A DNA stretch of 64,000 nt from Gracilariopsis chorda (Eukaryota > Rhodophyta > Florideophyceae > Gracilariales > Gracilariaceae). The notes below the pieces were generated by a model, which saw nothing but the letters and a program-made list of their open reading frames with translations, was not told where the DNA came from and searched no databases. The DNA lies in NCBI GenBank assembly GCA_003194525.1, contig NBIV01000107.1:62001-126000 (forward strand), given 5' to 3'. The translations under genes were made by a program, and so were the position numbers. Position 1 is the stretch's first letter. Each line of letters opens with the position of its first letter. Below, one piece after another: positions 42,844 to 53,199 of the stretch.

Positions 42844-44382
42844 TTAAAAGTCATATTCAGCGAGGCGGAGTCTCCAGCGCATGAGGCGTCCCGACGGGTC
42901 GGAGATATTCATTAACCACCTCAATGAGGAATGATCCGTGTACACGGTGAAGTGAACTCCCATAAGGTAGGGGCGCAGAGTGGTCATCGCCCATACGACG
43001 GCGAGGCACTTTTTCTCCGATACGGAGTAGTTCCGCTCATGAACATTGAGCGAGCGCGACCAATAACCAATTGGATGTCGTTCCCCCTCGGGGGTGGTTT
43101 GAAAAAGAGCACACCCGACTTGGTAGTCGCTCGAGTCCGTATCTACGGAGTATGGCAACCCAAGTTTTGGGAGATGTAGGATTGGTGCTGGTGTGACAGC
43201 CTCCTTCAAGGAGTTAAAAGCTTCCGATTGCTCGGGCGTAAATGTTCCCAGTTTTGGGGGGTTCCCCTTTCGCAACAACGCGTTCAGGGGCGCCGCGGTA
43301 TCCGAAAAGTTCGGGATAAACCGTCGATAGACGTTGACCAGCCCCAAAAAGGAGCGCAGTTCCATTTGAGTACGGGGTTCTTTCGCCTCAACGAGGGATT
43401 TGACTCGAGCTTTCTCGATCGCTAACCGTCCAGGACGGATAATGTGACCCAGATACTTCACAGTATCCGTGAAAAACTGGCATTTCCTCAACTTGAGGGT
43501 AATTCCCGCATCGCGGAGTACGGTCAGCACGTCTCGGACGTGAGTGAGATGGTCTTCCAACGAGTTGGAGAAGATGATAATATCATCAAGGTAGACCAGA
43601 CAACTCTGCCACTTAAACCGGTTGAGTAGAATATGTACTGCACGCTGAAAGGTGGCGGGGGCGTTGGTTAACCGAAATGGCATCCGCTTGAAGCGGTACG
43701 TTCCTGCATAGCAGGTGAATGCGGATTTGTCGCGATCCTCCTGTCTGATAGGTACTTGCCAATATTCCCAATTGGCATCAAGGGCAGTGAACACGGTGGC
43801 GTCTCCAAGGGAGTCAATGCACTCGTCCATACGAGGGATGGGGTACGTGTCCCTAACAGTCACGGCATTGAGCCGGCGGTAGTCGACACAGAACCTCCAG
43901 GTTCCGTCGGCCTTCAAAGCCAGTACAACTGGGGATGCCCAGGGTGATTGAGCGGGCTCAATCACACCTGCGCGGAGCATCTTGTCCACTTGGGACTGCT
44001 CCTCTTCCCGAGCTTTCGGACCTGCCCTGTAAGGGGGTTGTGCAACCGGTCGCGCACCGGGGATTAAATCGATCCGGTGTTCCGTTGCGTTAATCTCGCC
44101 AAGCCAGCCATCCCCCATTGTGGTGAATTCCCGTAACATAGTACGGAGTTTGTCGCGGTGCGACTCTGCCACGTGGCTAAAGTCCAGCGCTTCAAGTGTT
44201 TTTTTCCGGATCAATCCGGTCGTTGCTCGATGGAGCATTGTCCTGTGGAACAGGTGTGGTTCGCAATTCCGAGTTACTCGGTATGTTCGACGCTGAAGTA
44301 GCGGTTTCCTCCCCCTCCTTAGACTTGACGTCTTCGGACAGCGGGGCGAACTCCTCAGAAGAGGTGGTAACTCCGAGTACAT
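42844..44382 (-). CDS. Reverse transcriptase and RNase H (element III)
   Basis: 512 codons; homology begins near residue 58, after an A7 run (44200-44206) where one extra A moves the frame away from the protease. RT: FCVDYRRLNAVTVRDTYPIPRMDE, FTALDANWEYWQVP, the FRLTNAPATFQR block and YLDDIIIFSNS at about residue 262. RNase H: SVDTDSSDYQVGCALF (Asp), NYSVSEKKCLAVVWA (Glu), YTDHSSLRWL (Asp). All catalytic residues are present. It ends at TAA 42844, right after LAEYDF. Confidence 0.93.
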   Translation of the reverse strand: MYSELPPLLRSSPRCPKTSSLRRGRKPLLQRRTYRVTRNCEPHLFHRTMLHRATTGLIRKKTLEALDFSHVAESHRDKLRTMLREFTTMGDGWLGEINATEHRIDLIPGARPVAQPPYRAGPKAREEEQSQVDKMLRAGVIEPAQSPWASPVVLALKADGTWRFCVDYRRLNAVTVRDTYPIPRMDECIDSLGDATVFTALDANWEYWQVPIRQEDRDKSAFTCYAGTYRFKRMPFRLTNAPATFQRAVHILLNRFKWQSCLVYLDDIIIFSNSLEDHLTHVRDVLTVLRDAGITLKLRKCQFFTDTVKYLGHIIRPGRLAIEKARVKSLVEAKEPRTQMELRSFLGLVNVYRRFIPNFSDTAAPLNALLRKGNPPKLGTFTPEQSEAFNSLKEAVTPAPILHLPKLGLPYSVDTDSSDYQVGCALFQTTPEGERHPIGYWSRSLNVHERNYSVSEKKCLAVVWAMTTLRPYLMGVHFTVYTDHSSLRWLMNISDPSGRLMRWRLRLAEYDF

Positions 44383-45336
44383 CGGCGGCTGTCATCTTCG
44401 TTGGCAGCATTCCCATAGGATGGGGGGTTACACTCCCAAATACTTGGTGTTTTACCAGATACTGGGGGTGTTTGCCAAGGTTGGCAACCAATATCCGGAA
44501 AGGAACATCCGGGGAAATGGAGACAATTCCATTAGCCAGCGCCAGCTGGGATTTCTCGTACAACGAGGCGAGGGGTTGTATAACCCGAAGACCGTGTTGA
44601 CGGGAATTTACCTGCACCCAGACTTGGGACTCAGCCGGTATAGAAACCGAGGCAGCGACGCGGAGCTTGGTGGACTCGCGGGACGCGGGCGGTGGTTCCT
44701 GCGCAGCAGGGAGCGGAACTTGTTTCCGAGAGGACCGCTTTAGCGGGCGGCAAACAATCGGAACCGACGATCCGTCGTCAAGTTCTACAGGCCTGAGGCG
44801 GGGCCTGATTGCGTCGACAAATCTGTCGCAGTAATCACATCCCAGTATGACTTGTGCGGCCAATGAACGGCAAACGATGAAGTCTAACTTCACCACAGAG
44901 GTACCAAGTCTCACGACGAGGTCCACTGTGCCCACCGTTTGTAACGGATTGTTGTTCGCATCCGAAATGTCGGGGACCGCGTCAGAGTGGATACGAGACC
45001 GCACAAGCGGGGGTAACAATGATTCCACAACAAAGTTGGGGCCTGCACCTGTATCCAGGACGGTGAGAAACCTCACCATAAACTGGGGATCAAGGCCAAG
45101 GTCTGCATAGACCTTATAATTGCGTTTGGCCAAGACCAAGACTCTACCGGTAATCCGGGGATTTTTACTCCGTATCCACGGGCGACGCAACACACCGAGA
45201 TGCGCAGAGTCCGCGTCAGCGCTGTCTTTCCTTGAGAGGACTTTCACCGGGGAGCGAGGCGAAGACGCCTCGGGCGCCAACAGCCTCGTTCTTGAGGACG
45301 CCTCTCCCAAAGGGGAGAATCCCTCAGTTAGTTTTC
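44192..45336 (-). CDS. Aspartic protease and linker (element III)
   Basis: Read by a -1 shift from gag. The frame is open from the heptamer (GKLTEGFSPLGEA) through VLDTGAGPNFV, the active site, and VILGCDYCDRF, then a Ser/Thr-rich linker. It stops at 44192 only because of the extra A in the A7 run; in element I the equivalent codons lead straight on toward RT. So protease and pol were one frame in the parent element. Confidence 0.9.
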
Positions 45337-45337
45337 C
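45303..45337 (-). promoter_or_regulatory. Probable -1 frameshift signal, gag to pro (element III)
   Basis: In the gag frame G GAA AAC TAA: heptamer GGAAAAC at 45331-45337, stop at 45328-45330. Slipping back gives GGA AAA CTA, opening into pro. A perfect 6-bp stem TCTCCC/GGGAGA with a 4-base loop lies at 45303-45318, 12 bases downstream. The P-site step (GAA to GGA) is less ideal than GGGAAAC of element I, but the A-site step AAC to AAA is canonical. Confidence 0.75.
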
Positions 45338-46701
45338 GCCTTCGGCGGTGGGGTGGTTTCCTCGACAACGAGTGCTTCATCCCGTTGACGGGGGTTTCTA
45401 TCCGCATAAGCGGGGGTTGCAACGGATGGTTGCCTGATCTCCCGAATCGGGGTGTATGAAGCTTGCCGCGCACGCGGGGTCTGTGGTAGGGCATGGGAAA
45501 AGTCCGTTTTAGCACGGAGGTAGGAAGCCGTCGGGACGGAACGTTTCTCCTCTGGAGTGAGGGCCTCATATTTTGCCACCATCTTGGCCATATCCTTCAG
45601 TGAACCAATACACTGAGGTGAGGTATGGCCATGGGCATAGCACAGGTGGCAAATGAGAGCCAATACCGCGACACGCGGATTATTATTCCGAGTATCGGAG
45701 AAGCGAACCGCAGGGCGGGTGTCAGTCCATCCAGGCCGTTGATAACGGGATTTGCCGTTTGAAAACGGGAGTCGTTGGGGTTCAACCCGACTGTTACCAC
45801 CGTATAGAACGGGATCTTCTGTTCCCGTACCATGGGTCATCTCCGTCGTTGACGGTAACTCACTGGTGGGTATCGACACACCATCCCCCTGCGCTAAATG
45901 CACGGTATCAAATCCCTGTCCAGGGTTCCCATCCGCAGTGAGCGGGAGTGAGGAAGCTTCGCTTTCTAGCAACAACGCCTTGGCGGATTTAGACCGATTG
46001 TTCGGAGTTCTTGCACGCAGTGCATCCCCTTCCGCTCGAGCGTGTTGAACCAGCTCGAGGTAGGTGATCCTCCGCTTGTCCTTCCGATAACGGGTAACTA
46101 AACTCCGGATTGCCGGGTCAAGACCATCGATGAACATGGTACTGCGCTCCCCAGCGGGGTATACGTTACCACATCTGTGGAAAGCCTTGTTAAGGCGCAC
46201 CGAGTAATCGGTCTCGGTCTCTCCAGCACGCTGGCGTGTATCTCGCAAAGCGAGGATAGCCTGCTGAATAGCGGTGTTTGTGGCGTAGGAGCGCAGAAGA
46301 TACTGCACAGCCTCCGGACAGCAAGTAACTCCTCCATCGGAGGCACGAGAAGATCCTCTGACAGAGTTGTATTGGTCCTCCGCCACTCCACGTAAGAAAT
46401 ACGGTAAAGCCAAATAGGCTTGTCCCTCATTCATACCGAGGATATCGGCCTCCGCTACAAAGCGGGATAGGAAATCCAGTACTAGGACTGGGTCCTCTCC
46501 AGTAAAATACTGGTTGCGGAGCGAGAGCTGCATTCGCTTAATGCATTCTCGCACCTTTCCCGTACCACGGGGCGTACGTCCAAGTGACGAGTCTTCGAGC
46601 CGGTAGTACCGGTATGATAAAAGCTTCCGGTAATCCGGGTTTGTCGTTTTCAATTCCCGAAGACCGGGGTGTCTTCTCCCCTTCTGGCGGGTTCGGACCA
46701 C
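45328..46701 (-). CDS. Gag, capsid and nucleocapsid part (element III)
   Basis: 457 codons. The capsid part contains a retrotransposon Gag pattern (FTGEDPVLVLDFLSRFVAEAD, then YLALPYFLRGVAEDQY and ETETDYSVRLNKAFHRCG). The nucleocapsid part has one perfect CCHC knuckle, CHLCYAHGHTSPQC, then about 100 residues to the end PPPKAEN. It forms the particle that holds the element RNA. It continues in the same frame from 47502 but is separated by a TGA at 46843. Confidence 0.88.
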   Translation of the reverse strand: MVRTRQKGRRHPGLRELKTTNPDYRKLLSYRYYRLEDSSLGRTPRGTGKVRECIKRMQLSLRNQYFTGEDPVLVLDFLSRFVAEADILGMNEGQAYLALPYFLRGVAEDQYNSVRGSSRASDGGVTCCPEAVQYLLRSYATNTAIQQAILALRDTRQRAGETETDYSVRLNKAFHRCGNVYPAGERSTMFIDGLDPAIRSLVTRYRKDKRRITYLELVQHARAEGDALRARTPNNRSKSAKALLLESEASSLPLTADGNPGQGFDTVHLAQGDGVSIPTSELPSTTEMTHGTGTEDPVLYGGNSRVEPQRLPFSNGKSRYQRPGWTDTRPAVRFSDTRNNNPRVAVLALICHLCYAHGHTSPQCIGSLKDMAKMVAKYEALTPEEKRSVPTASYLRAKTDFSHALPQTPRARQASYTPIREIRQPSVATPAYADRNPRQRDEALVVEETTPPPKAEN

Positions 46702-47502
46702 ATCTTCAGTGGCCGATGACCGCTTCGAGCGGGAGGAGTAGCCTCGCTTCTCGTCCTCCGAGTCGGAGTCCGAGGAGCTCGAGCTAACCGAATGGTTTCG
46801 GGATGAGTCCGACGATGTCGAAGAATCGGAGTCCGAATATTTTCAGTGGTGTTTCCGTCGATGACGGCGTTTCTTCTTCCCAGCAAGCTGGTCGTTGTGC
46901 GATGCCTCGTTTACCGGATCATCCGGGGATGGTTTGTCCATGAGGACGAACTGCTCCAGCGTCTCCAGGCGGGCACCAATCCGATCAAATCGGGCTTCAA
47001 CTCCTTCGATGAAGGTGGCGGGTTGTCCTAAACTCTCCAAAACAGAGTTGACGTCAGACCGTAAAATACGGAGTTCCTCGGTGACCTCCTTTACGGGGGT
47101 TGCCAAGACCACCTCTTGGAGGGATTTTAGTTCCCCTACAAAGGTGTCATGGGCGGTCCACAGAGCGCGGACCTGGGACTCCAGGGAAGTCCCCTGGGGG
47201 TTGTTATCGCCCGTTCCACGGGGGCTTGAAGCCGCGACAGCGGGAGCAGGCCGGGGTGCCTGGGGCACTGCGGCAACAGCCGGAGTCGATGCTGCATTCC
47301 CCTGCGGGGGTGATAACGAGGGCAAAAGGAGGTTCCGGGGTTCCCGGTCGGGGGTATCATTCCGCGATGAAGCGGCGCCAGTACGGCTGGAACTTGTCCG
47401 TATAGGGATACGGGGTACGAACCAAACTTCGGAGGTGTCCGCGTTGTCGCGGGAGCGACTACGCGTAACCACTGGCTCCGCATCGGAGGGATTTCTTGAC
47501 AT
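46702..47502 (-). CDS. Gag N-terminal part with in-frame TGA (element III)
   Basis: The ATG at 47502, about 80 bases from the PBS, is the likely gag start. Residues 1-219 are Ser/Pro/Ala-rich with a coiled-coil-like stretch (VRALWTAHDTFVGELKSLQE) and end in a basic patch (KKKRRHRRKHH). The TGA at 46843-46845 follows directly; the frame goes on with a Ser/Asp-rich stretch (KYSDSDSSTSSDSS) into 46701. CGA to TGA would explain it. Confidence 0.75.
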
Positions 47503-47582
47503 GAGAAAATACCGTTACGACGGGAAACGATCACGGAACTTCCGGTAAATAAAAACAAACCTCTTAAGAGGGAAAACAAAAA

Positions 47583-47604
47583 CCGATTCTAGGCCAGGAG
47601 ACCA
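47583..47604 (-). promoter_or_regulatory. Primer-binding site of element III
   Basis: On the - strand TGGTCTCCTGGCCTAGAATC starts three bases after the 5' LTR. Its complement looks like a tRNA 3' end: a T-loop-like CGATTC, then a stem, then ACCA. First-strand synthesis would start from that tRNA. I could not name the tRNA. Confidence 0.75.
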
Positions 47605-47607
47605 GTT

Positions 47608-48434
47608 TGTGGTGCAATGCCCAAAAGGGGAAAAACACCGAAAGACGTTCGGGATGTTCCTCTCACGAGGTGAACCCAGTTGGGTAGAGCCCTCCCAGAG
47701 GTGTCATGGCGAAGCCGGTTTGTAAAACCAGGGACACCTGTCGTGATTCGCGCAGGGAGGTGAAGGCGAAGAATCGGTATCCGCTTGAGCGGGGTGTGAT
47801 CATCAGTAGAGGTATGTTTCCACGTAAGTGGGGGTGTGTGAGCGGATGCGCACACGAGGGCCGCGGATAGCGGGAGTTGCTACCCTAAAAAGGGGAAGAA
47901 GGAAGGGCGAAGAGGAGGAAGGAAGGACGAAGTGGGTCGCGAGAGCGACGAACAGATACGGCAATGCCAGTGGACAGGACTCCCTATACAAGGCGAAACA
48001 CCAATATGATTGGAACAATTATACTCCCAAGGATGGGCTTCTTTAGATGTGCAAGGGGGTTAGATGTCCCGTGGTTTACAGCGTTTCCCTCCAAGGAGGA
48101 GTAGAGTACGCGCGCAAGCGGCAACAACTAGAGCCAATTCCCCAGGTTGGGGTCCCTTTTTGGGGAAGGTTTACTGGTGCGACGGCAGTGCGCCGTCGCA
48201 CTAAGTACTAGCTTCCCAGAAATGGGTGTGAAAATAATAAATAATATTAACTAAAATACTCCACATTTCGTGGCAACATCCACTACTGTGGCCAACCGCC
48301 AATTGACCCAAAACCGTGTCCCACGTGTCCATACCCACCATTGTGGGCCGTAGTTCATATACACACTACACAACCCATAATATCGGGAAAACGATCAAGT
48401 ACCAAGAATCCCTCCCTGAGGGCGTTGCACTTCA
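47608..48434 (-). repeat. 5' LTR of element III
   Basis: 827 bp, TG...CA, partner of 36989-37813. It abuts the gag region of element IV directly at 48435. Confidence 0.95.
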
Positions 48435-50447
48435 CTTCCGTCGTTGAAAGCCCCGACTCACTGCTATGTACAGAAAACACGGCAGCTTCCTCTTCCAAAC
48501 CACCTGGACAGCCATCATCTCAGTTGCCAACAGAAAAGAGTGGCGCGGGGGAGTCCTACCAGACCAAACCGATCGGAAGCATAGGATTTGACGATTTCTC
48601 CGACCGAGTCCGGACCCACATGCCTGTACTCGTCCACACGGAACTCGAGATCTGGGTCCCAATAGTGGTCAAAAAATACTTGTCTGAACGGATACCCCAG
48701 ATTCTGGTACATAAGGCAACTGAGACCGTCCGCACGGTTGCTGAGGAATTGATGTCACGCCTCCAGCCAAGCGTTGACCCGACAGAAACTCAAGCGAGTT
48801 GGACACATCAGCCGTCGTCTGGGAGACATAATGTCATCCACACGCTTTCAAAGTTTGCCATCAGTACGGGCACATCAACGGCTTTCGTCGTACAGGTATT
48901 TCGGACGGGAATGAAAGAGGAAATTTACGAACGCTGTATCTACCGACAATCCTTATTCAGCCAGATCCGAACGGAGATCCTGGCCATAGTAGCCTCGATG
49001 ACGGGAGTTCGGAATGCGACAAGCGCCACCATCCGGGTAAACCGTCCAGTTTGGATCGCAAAATCCATGGCAGGAAGAAAGCTTCACGCCGCCAATGCAG
49101 AAATAATCATTCAGATTCAGCCACAGAACACACGGGAACATCAAAATACAAAGAGAACTCTTCCAATACGGAAGAAAGAGCGATCAATGATTTGCGAGTT
49201 GTGCATCACCGTTTGAGCAAATGGTCACTTAAGCGGCTGAAGCCACTCAACGACCTATTTAAGAAAGCAGTCTACTACAGTTCACATCGCCTTCTCAAGA
49301 AGTCCGTACGGTATGATGCCCAGGTAGCCCAGAAAATTGGCCACTATCACAAGAGGCTGGATGTCCAGCTCAGAAGGGGCCGGTTCTCCGGGTCCGACCC
49401 CATTGCCGTACTGGACTTTTTACAGCGGTTTAACACCGCATGTGACCACAACGGGATGACAGAGTGAGCTGCCTATGGTGCTTCTAGTTCTATCTAACTG
49501 GACCAGCACATGCACTAGTTCAGTCCCGTATAACGAGAGAGACCAACGCAGTTGATGTCCGCAATCAGGAAACGTTGCGTACGTACCCAGAAGTGGTCAG
49601 AGTTCTATTAACCACATATGCGAATGACAAAATATCGCAGACGCATCGGCCGAAGTGACGACCTATCGGCAATCGTCAGGTATGTCCGAAACGCAATTCG
49701 CCCAGAACCTCTGGGATAAAGCTCTCCGTTACCGAAAAGTGTTCCCAGATCGAGGTTTAAAGTCTATCCTTGTAGAGAACGTGCTGCACTACATAGGGGC
49801 GAAAGCCAGAAATCATCTGACACCTCATCCGCAAATTGGGCTTAATGCGTTGGCCTGATATGCGGAATTGTCTGGTGACACGCACCGTGCGGCCAGACGT
49901 CAGTCAACCCGCACGGACTCCCTGCCAATTCAACGCCGTGGCTCGCACTCACGAGGGATGAGCCTCGAAACCGACTCGGACGAAAATGATTCAGAAGTGG
50001 TAGATGGAAAAGAGTTCGCGGTTGGGAGCGGTAGCAGTCTACCGTCCCTTCTCACCAAACTAACCTTCCCTACGTCTCATTGGTCCCGGGCGGTTCAGGT
50101 GCCAGACCAGCAAGAGGTGGGGTACCCACATCCACAAGGTTGTTGAATAAACCGTGTTGGAATTGCCTCTCGCGAGAACTGGACCATTGTAGATGTTAGC
50201 ACCAGGGGTACGGGCAGCCCTCTTCGCCGCACTGGAACGTAATCATACCCTACGATGAGAGGAAGGGTATTACACCTTCTCAAGAAGCCCGTCCGGTAAT
50301 GTTAGCAGCGCGGGTTCGGCACGGGCTAGTGTGGCTATGCATCACGGAAAACCTCACACCCGAACACAATTTCAAGCCTGACATGGAATAAAAGGCCAGT
50401 CAGTCAAGCTGGTGAGCGCTTACAAACCACCTGCTCCGGAAAACTAA
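48435..50447 (+). pseudogene. Gag remains (element IV)
   Basis: Open pieces at 48435-49216 and 49051-49467. The second reads RLDVQLRRGRFSGSDPIAVLDF, matching FTGEDPVLVLDFLSRF of element III. Further pieces (49655-49858) follow the capsid order. The end reads KPPAPEN before the TAA at 50445, close to PPPKAEN of element III. Confidence 0.75.
50438..50447 (+). promoter_or_regulatory. Probable -1 frameshift site, gag to pro (element IV)
   Basis: G GAA AAC TAA again: heptamer GGAAAAC at 50438-50444, then the stop. The -1 frame reads Gly-Lys-Leu and stays open for more than 110 bases into the protease frame. Retention in this old copy supports the site as ancestral. No strong stem was found downstream. 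Confidence 0.7.
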
Positions 50448-50830
50448 GTGGAGGAGGCGTACAGGCGACCCACCCCCCCGGGCCAGAAAGCCTCAATAAG
50501 GAGACCGAGCGGCCTCATAATAAATCTCATTTAGCACCACTGGCTCCAATGAAAGATGACTGCTTGGACGTAAGACAGCAGTCCGAGACTGAACTGGTAA
50601 TGCTGTTGAGCAGAGCGCATTACAAAATCTGCTTTTCGGTCGGGCTCGACTCTCTGGTGCGACTTCCGATCACTGGCGTTCTTGACACTGCTGCGGGACC
50701 AAACCTTATCCATTCGAATGCTCTTGAGACCAGATGGCAGTCAAAGCTGCTAACGAGACTGCCTTTGAATATAGCGGATGGATCACGTAACCATATGCGA
50801 ACTTTGGGAGCCATCTGCATTTTTATTTGA
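50438..50830 (+). pseudogene. Protease remains (element IV)
   Basis: VLDTAAGPNLIHS holds the active-site Asp, with Ala in place of the Gly of LDTGAGPN; NIADGSRNHMRTLG follows. The frame closes at a TGA at 50828. The rest up to 51650 is too decayed to follow. Confidence 0.7.
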
Positions 50831-51699
50831 ATCGGTAACTTTGGAGTTTGGGACCATTTCCGGGTCTCCAGAATCCTAGCCACATCGTGCTTGTTAGGAA
50901 GCATCTTCATGGACAAGCACATGGTGACCATATAACTACAGAGGAAACCAGTTGCTCTCCACCAGTCCCGACCAGTTGCTGTACCCTGGGCAACCGCATG
51001 GTTTCAAACCAATAACATTCACGAGTCTTCCCTGAAAACGGAAAACTCGATCTCCGATAAGATTCGAGTAGCCCGAGCACCTAGTGTACTGCCTATGACA
51101 CAAGCGGAATTGCAGGTAACCGCCAACGTTAGAAGACCCTCATTATTCCAGCTCAGTCTGAAAATGGCCAAGAAACGCCTGATGCTCATGGCCAAACGCT
51201 TTATGCATCTTATACCGAAGCAGTTATTTCGAGTACTTTTCTCCATTTTCGGACATTCACCCATCCATCTGGCAAAGAATACCCTACTTTGACTGGCTAT
51301 ATCTGCATCGGTCGCCTTAGTTTCCCCGTCCCCATTCCTCAAGGACCAACAGAATAGGGAGGGGGAGACAAAACCTCCCATTCCGATCGGGCACAGAAGC
51401 CCGACACGGCAAAGCCCGACGATTGAAGGAATAAAGTCCGTATAGAAGAAGAGAACGAGACCGAACGGGAAAGAAGCACCAACTTTCTTCAACCGTTTCC
51501 GGACATGTGCGATGGACACCTTGGGTCCATCACAATTGCCAAGCACCGCATACACCTGTAAGGGGCTCTTAAACTCTTCCTCCAGATGCCTCAGCACGCG
51601 GGACAAGAACAGCGTGAAGTAGAAAGGGAAGAAGTTACAACGCAACATCACTTGGATATAATAGAGCCGTCGTTTGCAGAATGGGCAAGTTCTGTCGTA

Positions 51700-52770
51700 A
51701 TCACGTGGAAGTAATACGGCACTATATGCTGCTACGTTGACTACGACCGTCCTAACGCTATGACCGTACGGGATACTTACCCTATACCAAGAATATTTGA
51801 GTGTATCGAATCCTCAGGAAATACAGTGGTATTCAGTAGTTTGGATGCCAGTAGCGGTTATTGGCAATGCACATTTGATGAGTCCCACCGGGGTAAAAAC
51901 AACATTCACTTCCCAAATGGGACTTTTCCATTGTGTTAGAATACCGTTCAGTCTTAAGAACGCACCTGCTAACTTTCAGAGGGCGCTCAACATCATCCTT
52001 ACACAGGTTGCATGGCAATTCACTCTAGTCTATCTAGACGACACCATGATTTATTCCCGACCGGCTCAAGAGCAGTTTGGACACCTACAGACAGTATTTA
52101 AACTGCTCCGTTGGGCTGGAAGTACACTACGGTTCGAGAAGTGGTACTTCTTCCATCAGGCGGTCAACGATCTTGGTCACATCATCTGCCCGGGCAAGGT
52201 AAAAGTATCCAGTAAAGCTCGCTATGTTTTGCGACAAGCAAAGCCCCCCACAAACCAGAAGGAGCTCCGGTCTTTCCTCGGCCTTTGTAACGTATTCCGT
52301 GGGTTTGTAGAGGTATTTGTGCGCATTGCTAGGAAGTTTAATCGGAAATAGGAAAAGAACCAGCCGTTTGGGATCGAAACTCCGACAGATACAGAATATG
52401 AGGCCTTTGACGAGTTATATCAACAACTCATACGCCCACCTATACTCTCACTGCCCCGAAACAGTCACAAATACGTCCTGTACACGAACGCTTGTAATAC
52501 CCAAGTCGGATGCTGTTTCCTCCAGGAGCAGCCGGAGGGAGAGCTTCGCCTGATCGGTTATTGGAGCCGCTCACTATCAAAGACTGAGGGGGCCTGCTGT
52601 ACCACAGAACTAGAATGCTTGGTTAAAGTGTGGGCCATTCTCTACCTCCGACCGTACTTGGAAGGCACACAGATCACACTACGTACGGGCTATCAGGCAT
52701 TACGATGGATTCTGAACTTGGCCGATGCGTCCGGACGATTAGTGAGATGGAGACTCCATCTCATGGAGTT
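51700..52770 (+). pseudogene. Reverse transcriptase and RNase H remains (element IV)
   Basis: RT: YPIPRIFECIES, a frameshift near 51840, VRIPFSLKNAPANFQRAL and LVYLDDTMIYSR at about 52026-52061. RNase H is in another frame: VLYTNACNTQVGCCF has Asn for the first Asp, TTELECLVKVWAILYLRPYL keeps the Glu, and LRTGYQALRW has Gly for the next Asp. Inactive on several counts. Confidence 0.85.
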
Positions 52771-53199
52771 CTAATTGGACGCAGTCCACCAACCGGTAGT
52801 GAAGCAACCAAGCGGCCGATGCCCTTTTTAGAGTCCGTAACGATGGAAAAAATAAAGACCCACTGAAATGTGAAGTACAGTACATGATGATGTACACTAT
52901 GACTGTGACGGACAATGAATATACCATGGCTGCAGTTTATTGGCACCGCAAAGAGGAGCCCGTAATACTGGACTGGCCACGAAAAAAAACCGAACGGGAC
53001 AGGCCCCCCACCAGTACTTGAGGTCAATGAGGAGATGCAGGAAGTCGTCATGATAATGGTAGAAGAGTTCCTCCAAGAACAGGAGAACGAACCCCTTTGC
53101 AGGTTTGCACGGGCAAAAATCGGAGATGGGAGGTTCCTGTTTGATATAAACCGAAACGGAATATTAATGATTAAAGCTCCACTACACTGAGCTCTCCAA

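Larger units (their letters stand above)
36989..48434 (-). mobile_element. Element III: full-length Ty3/gypsy chromovirus
   Basis: 11.4 kb between two LTRs of about 826 bp, - strand. Order from the right: 5' LTR, PBS, gag, frameshift site, protease, RT, RNase H, integrase, chromodomain, then a + strand antisense ORF, PPT and 3' LTR. Damage visible in the gag and pol frames: in-frame stops at 46843 (TGA), 42844 (TAA), 41536 (TAG) and 40534 (TAG), and one extra A in an A7 run at 44200-44206. So it is young but disabled. No target duplication: the flanks are GGTCT on the left and CTTCC on the right. Confidence 0.95.
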
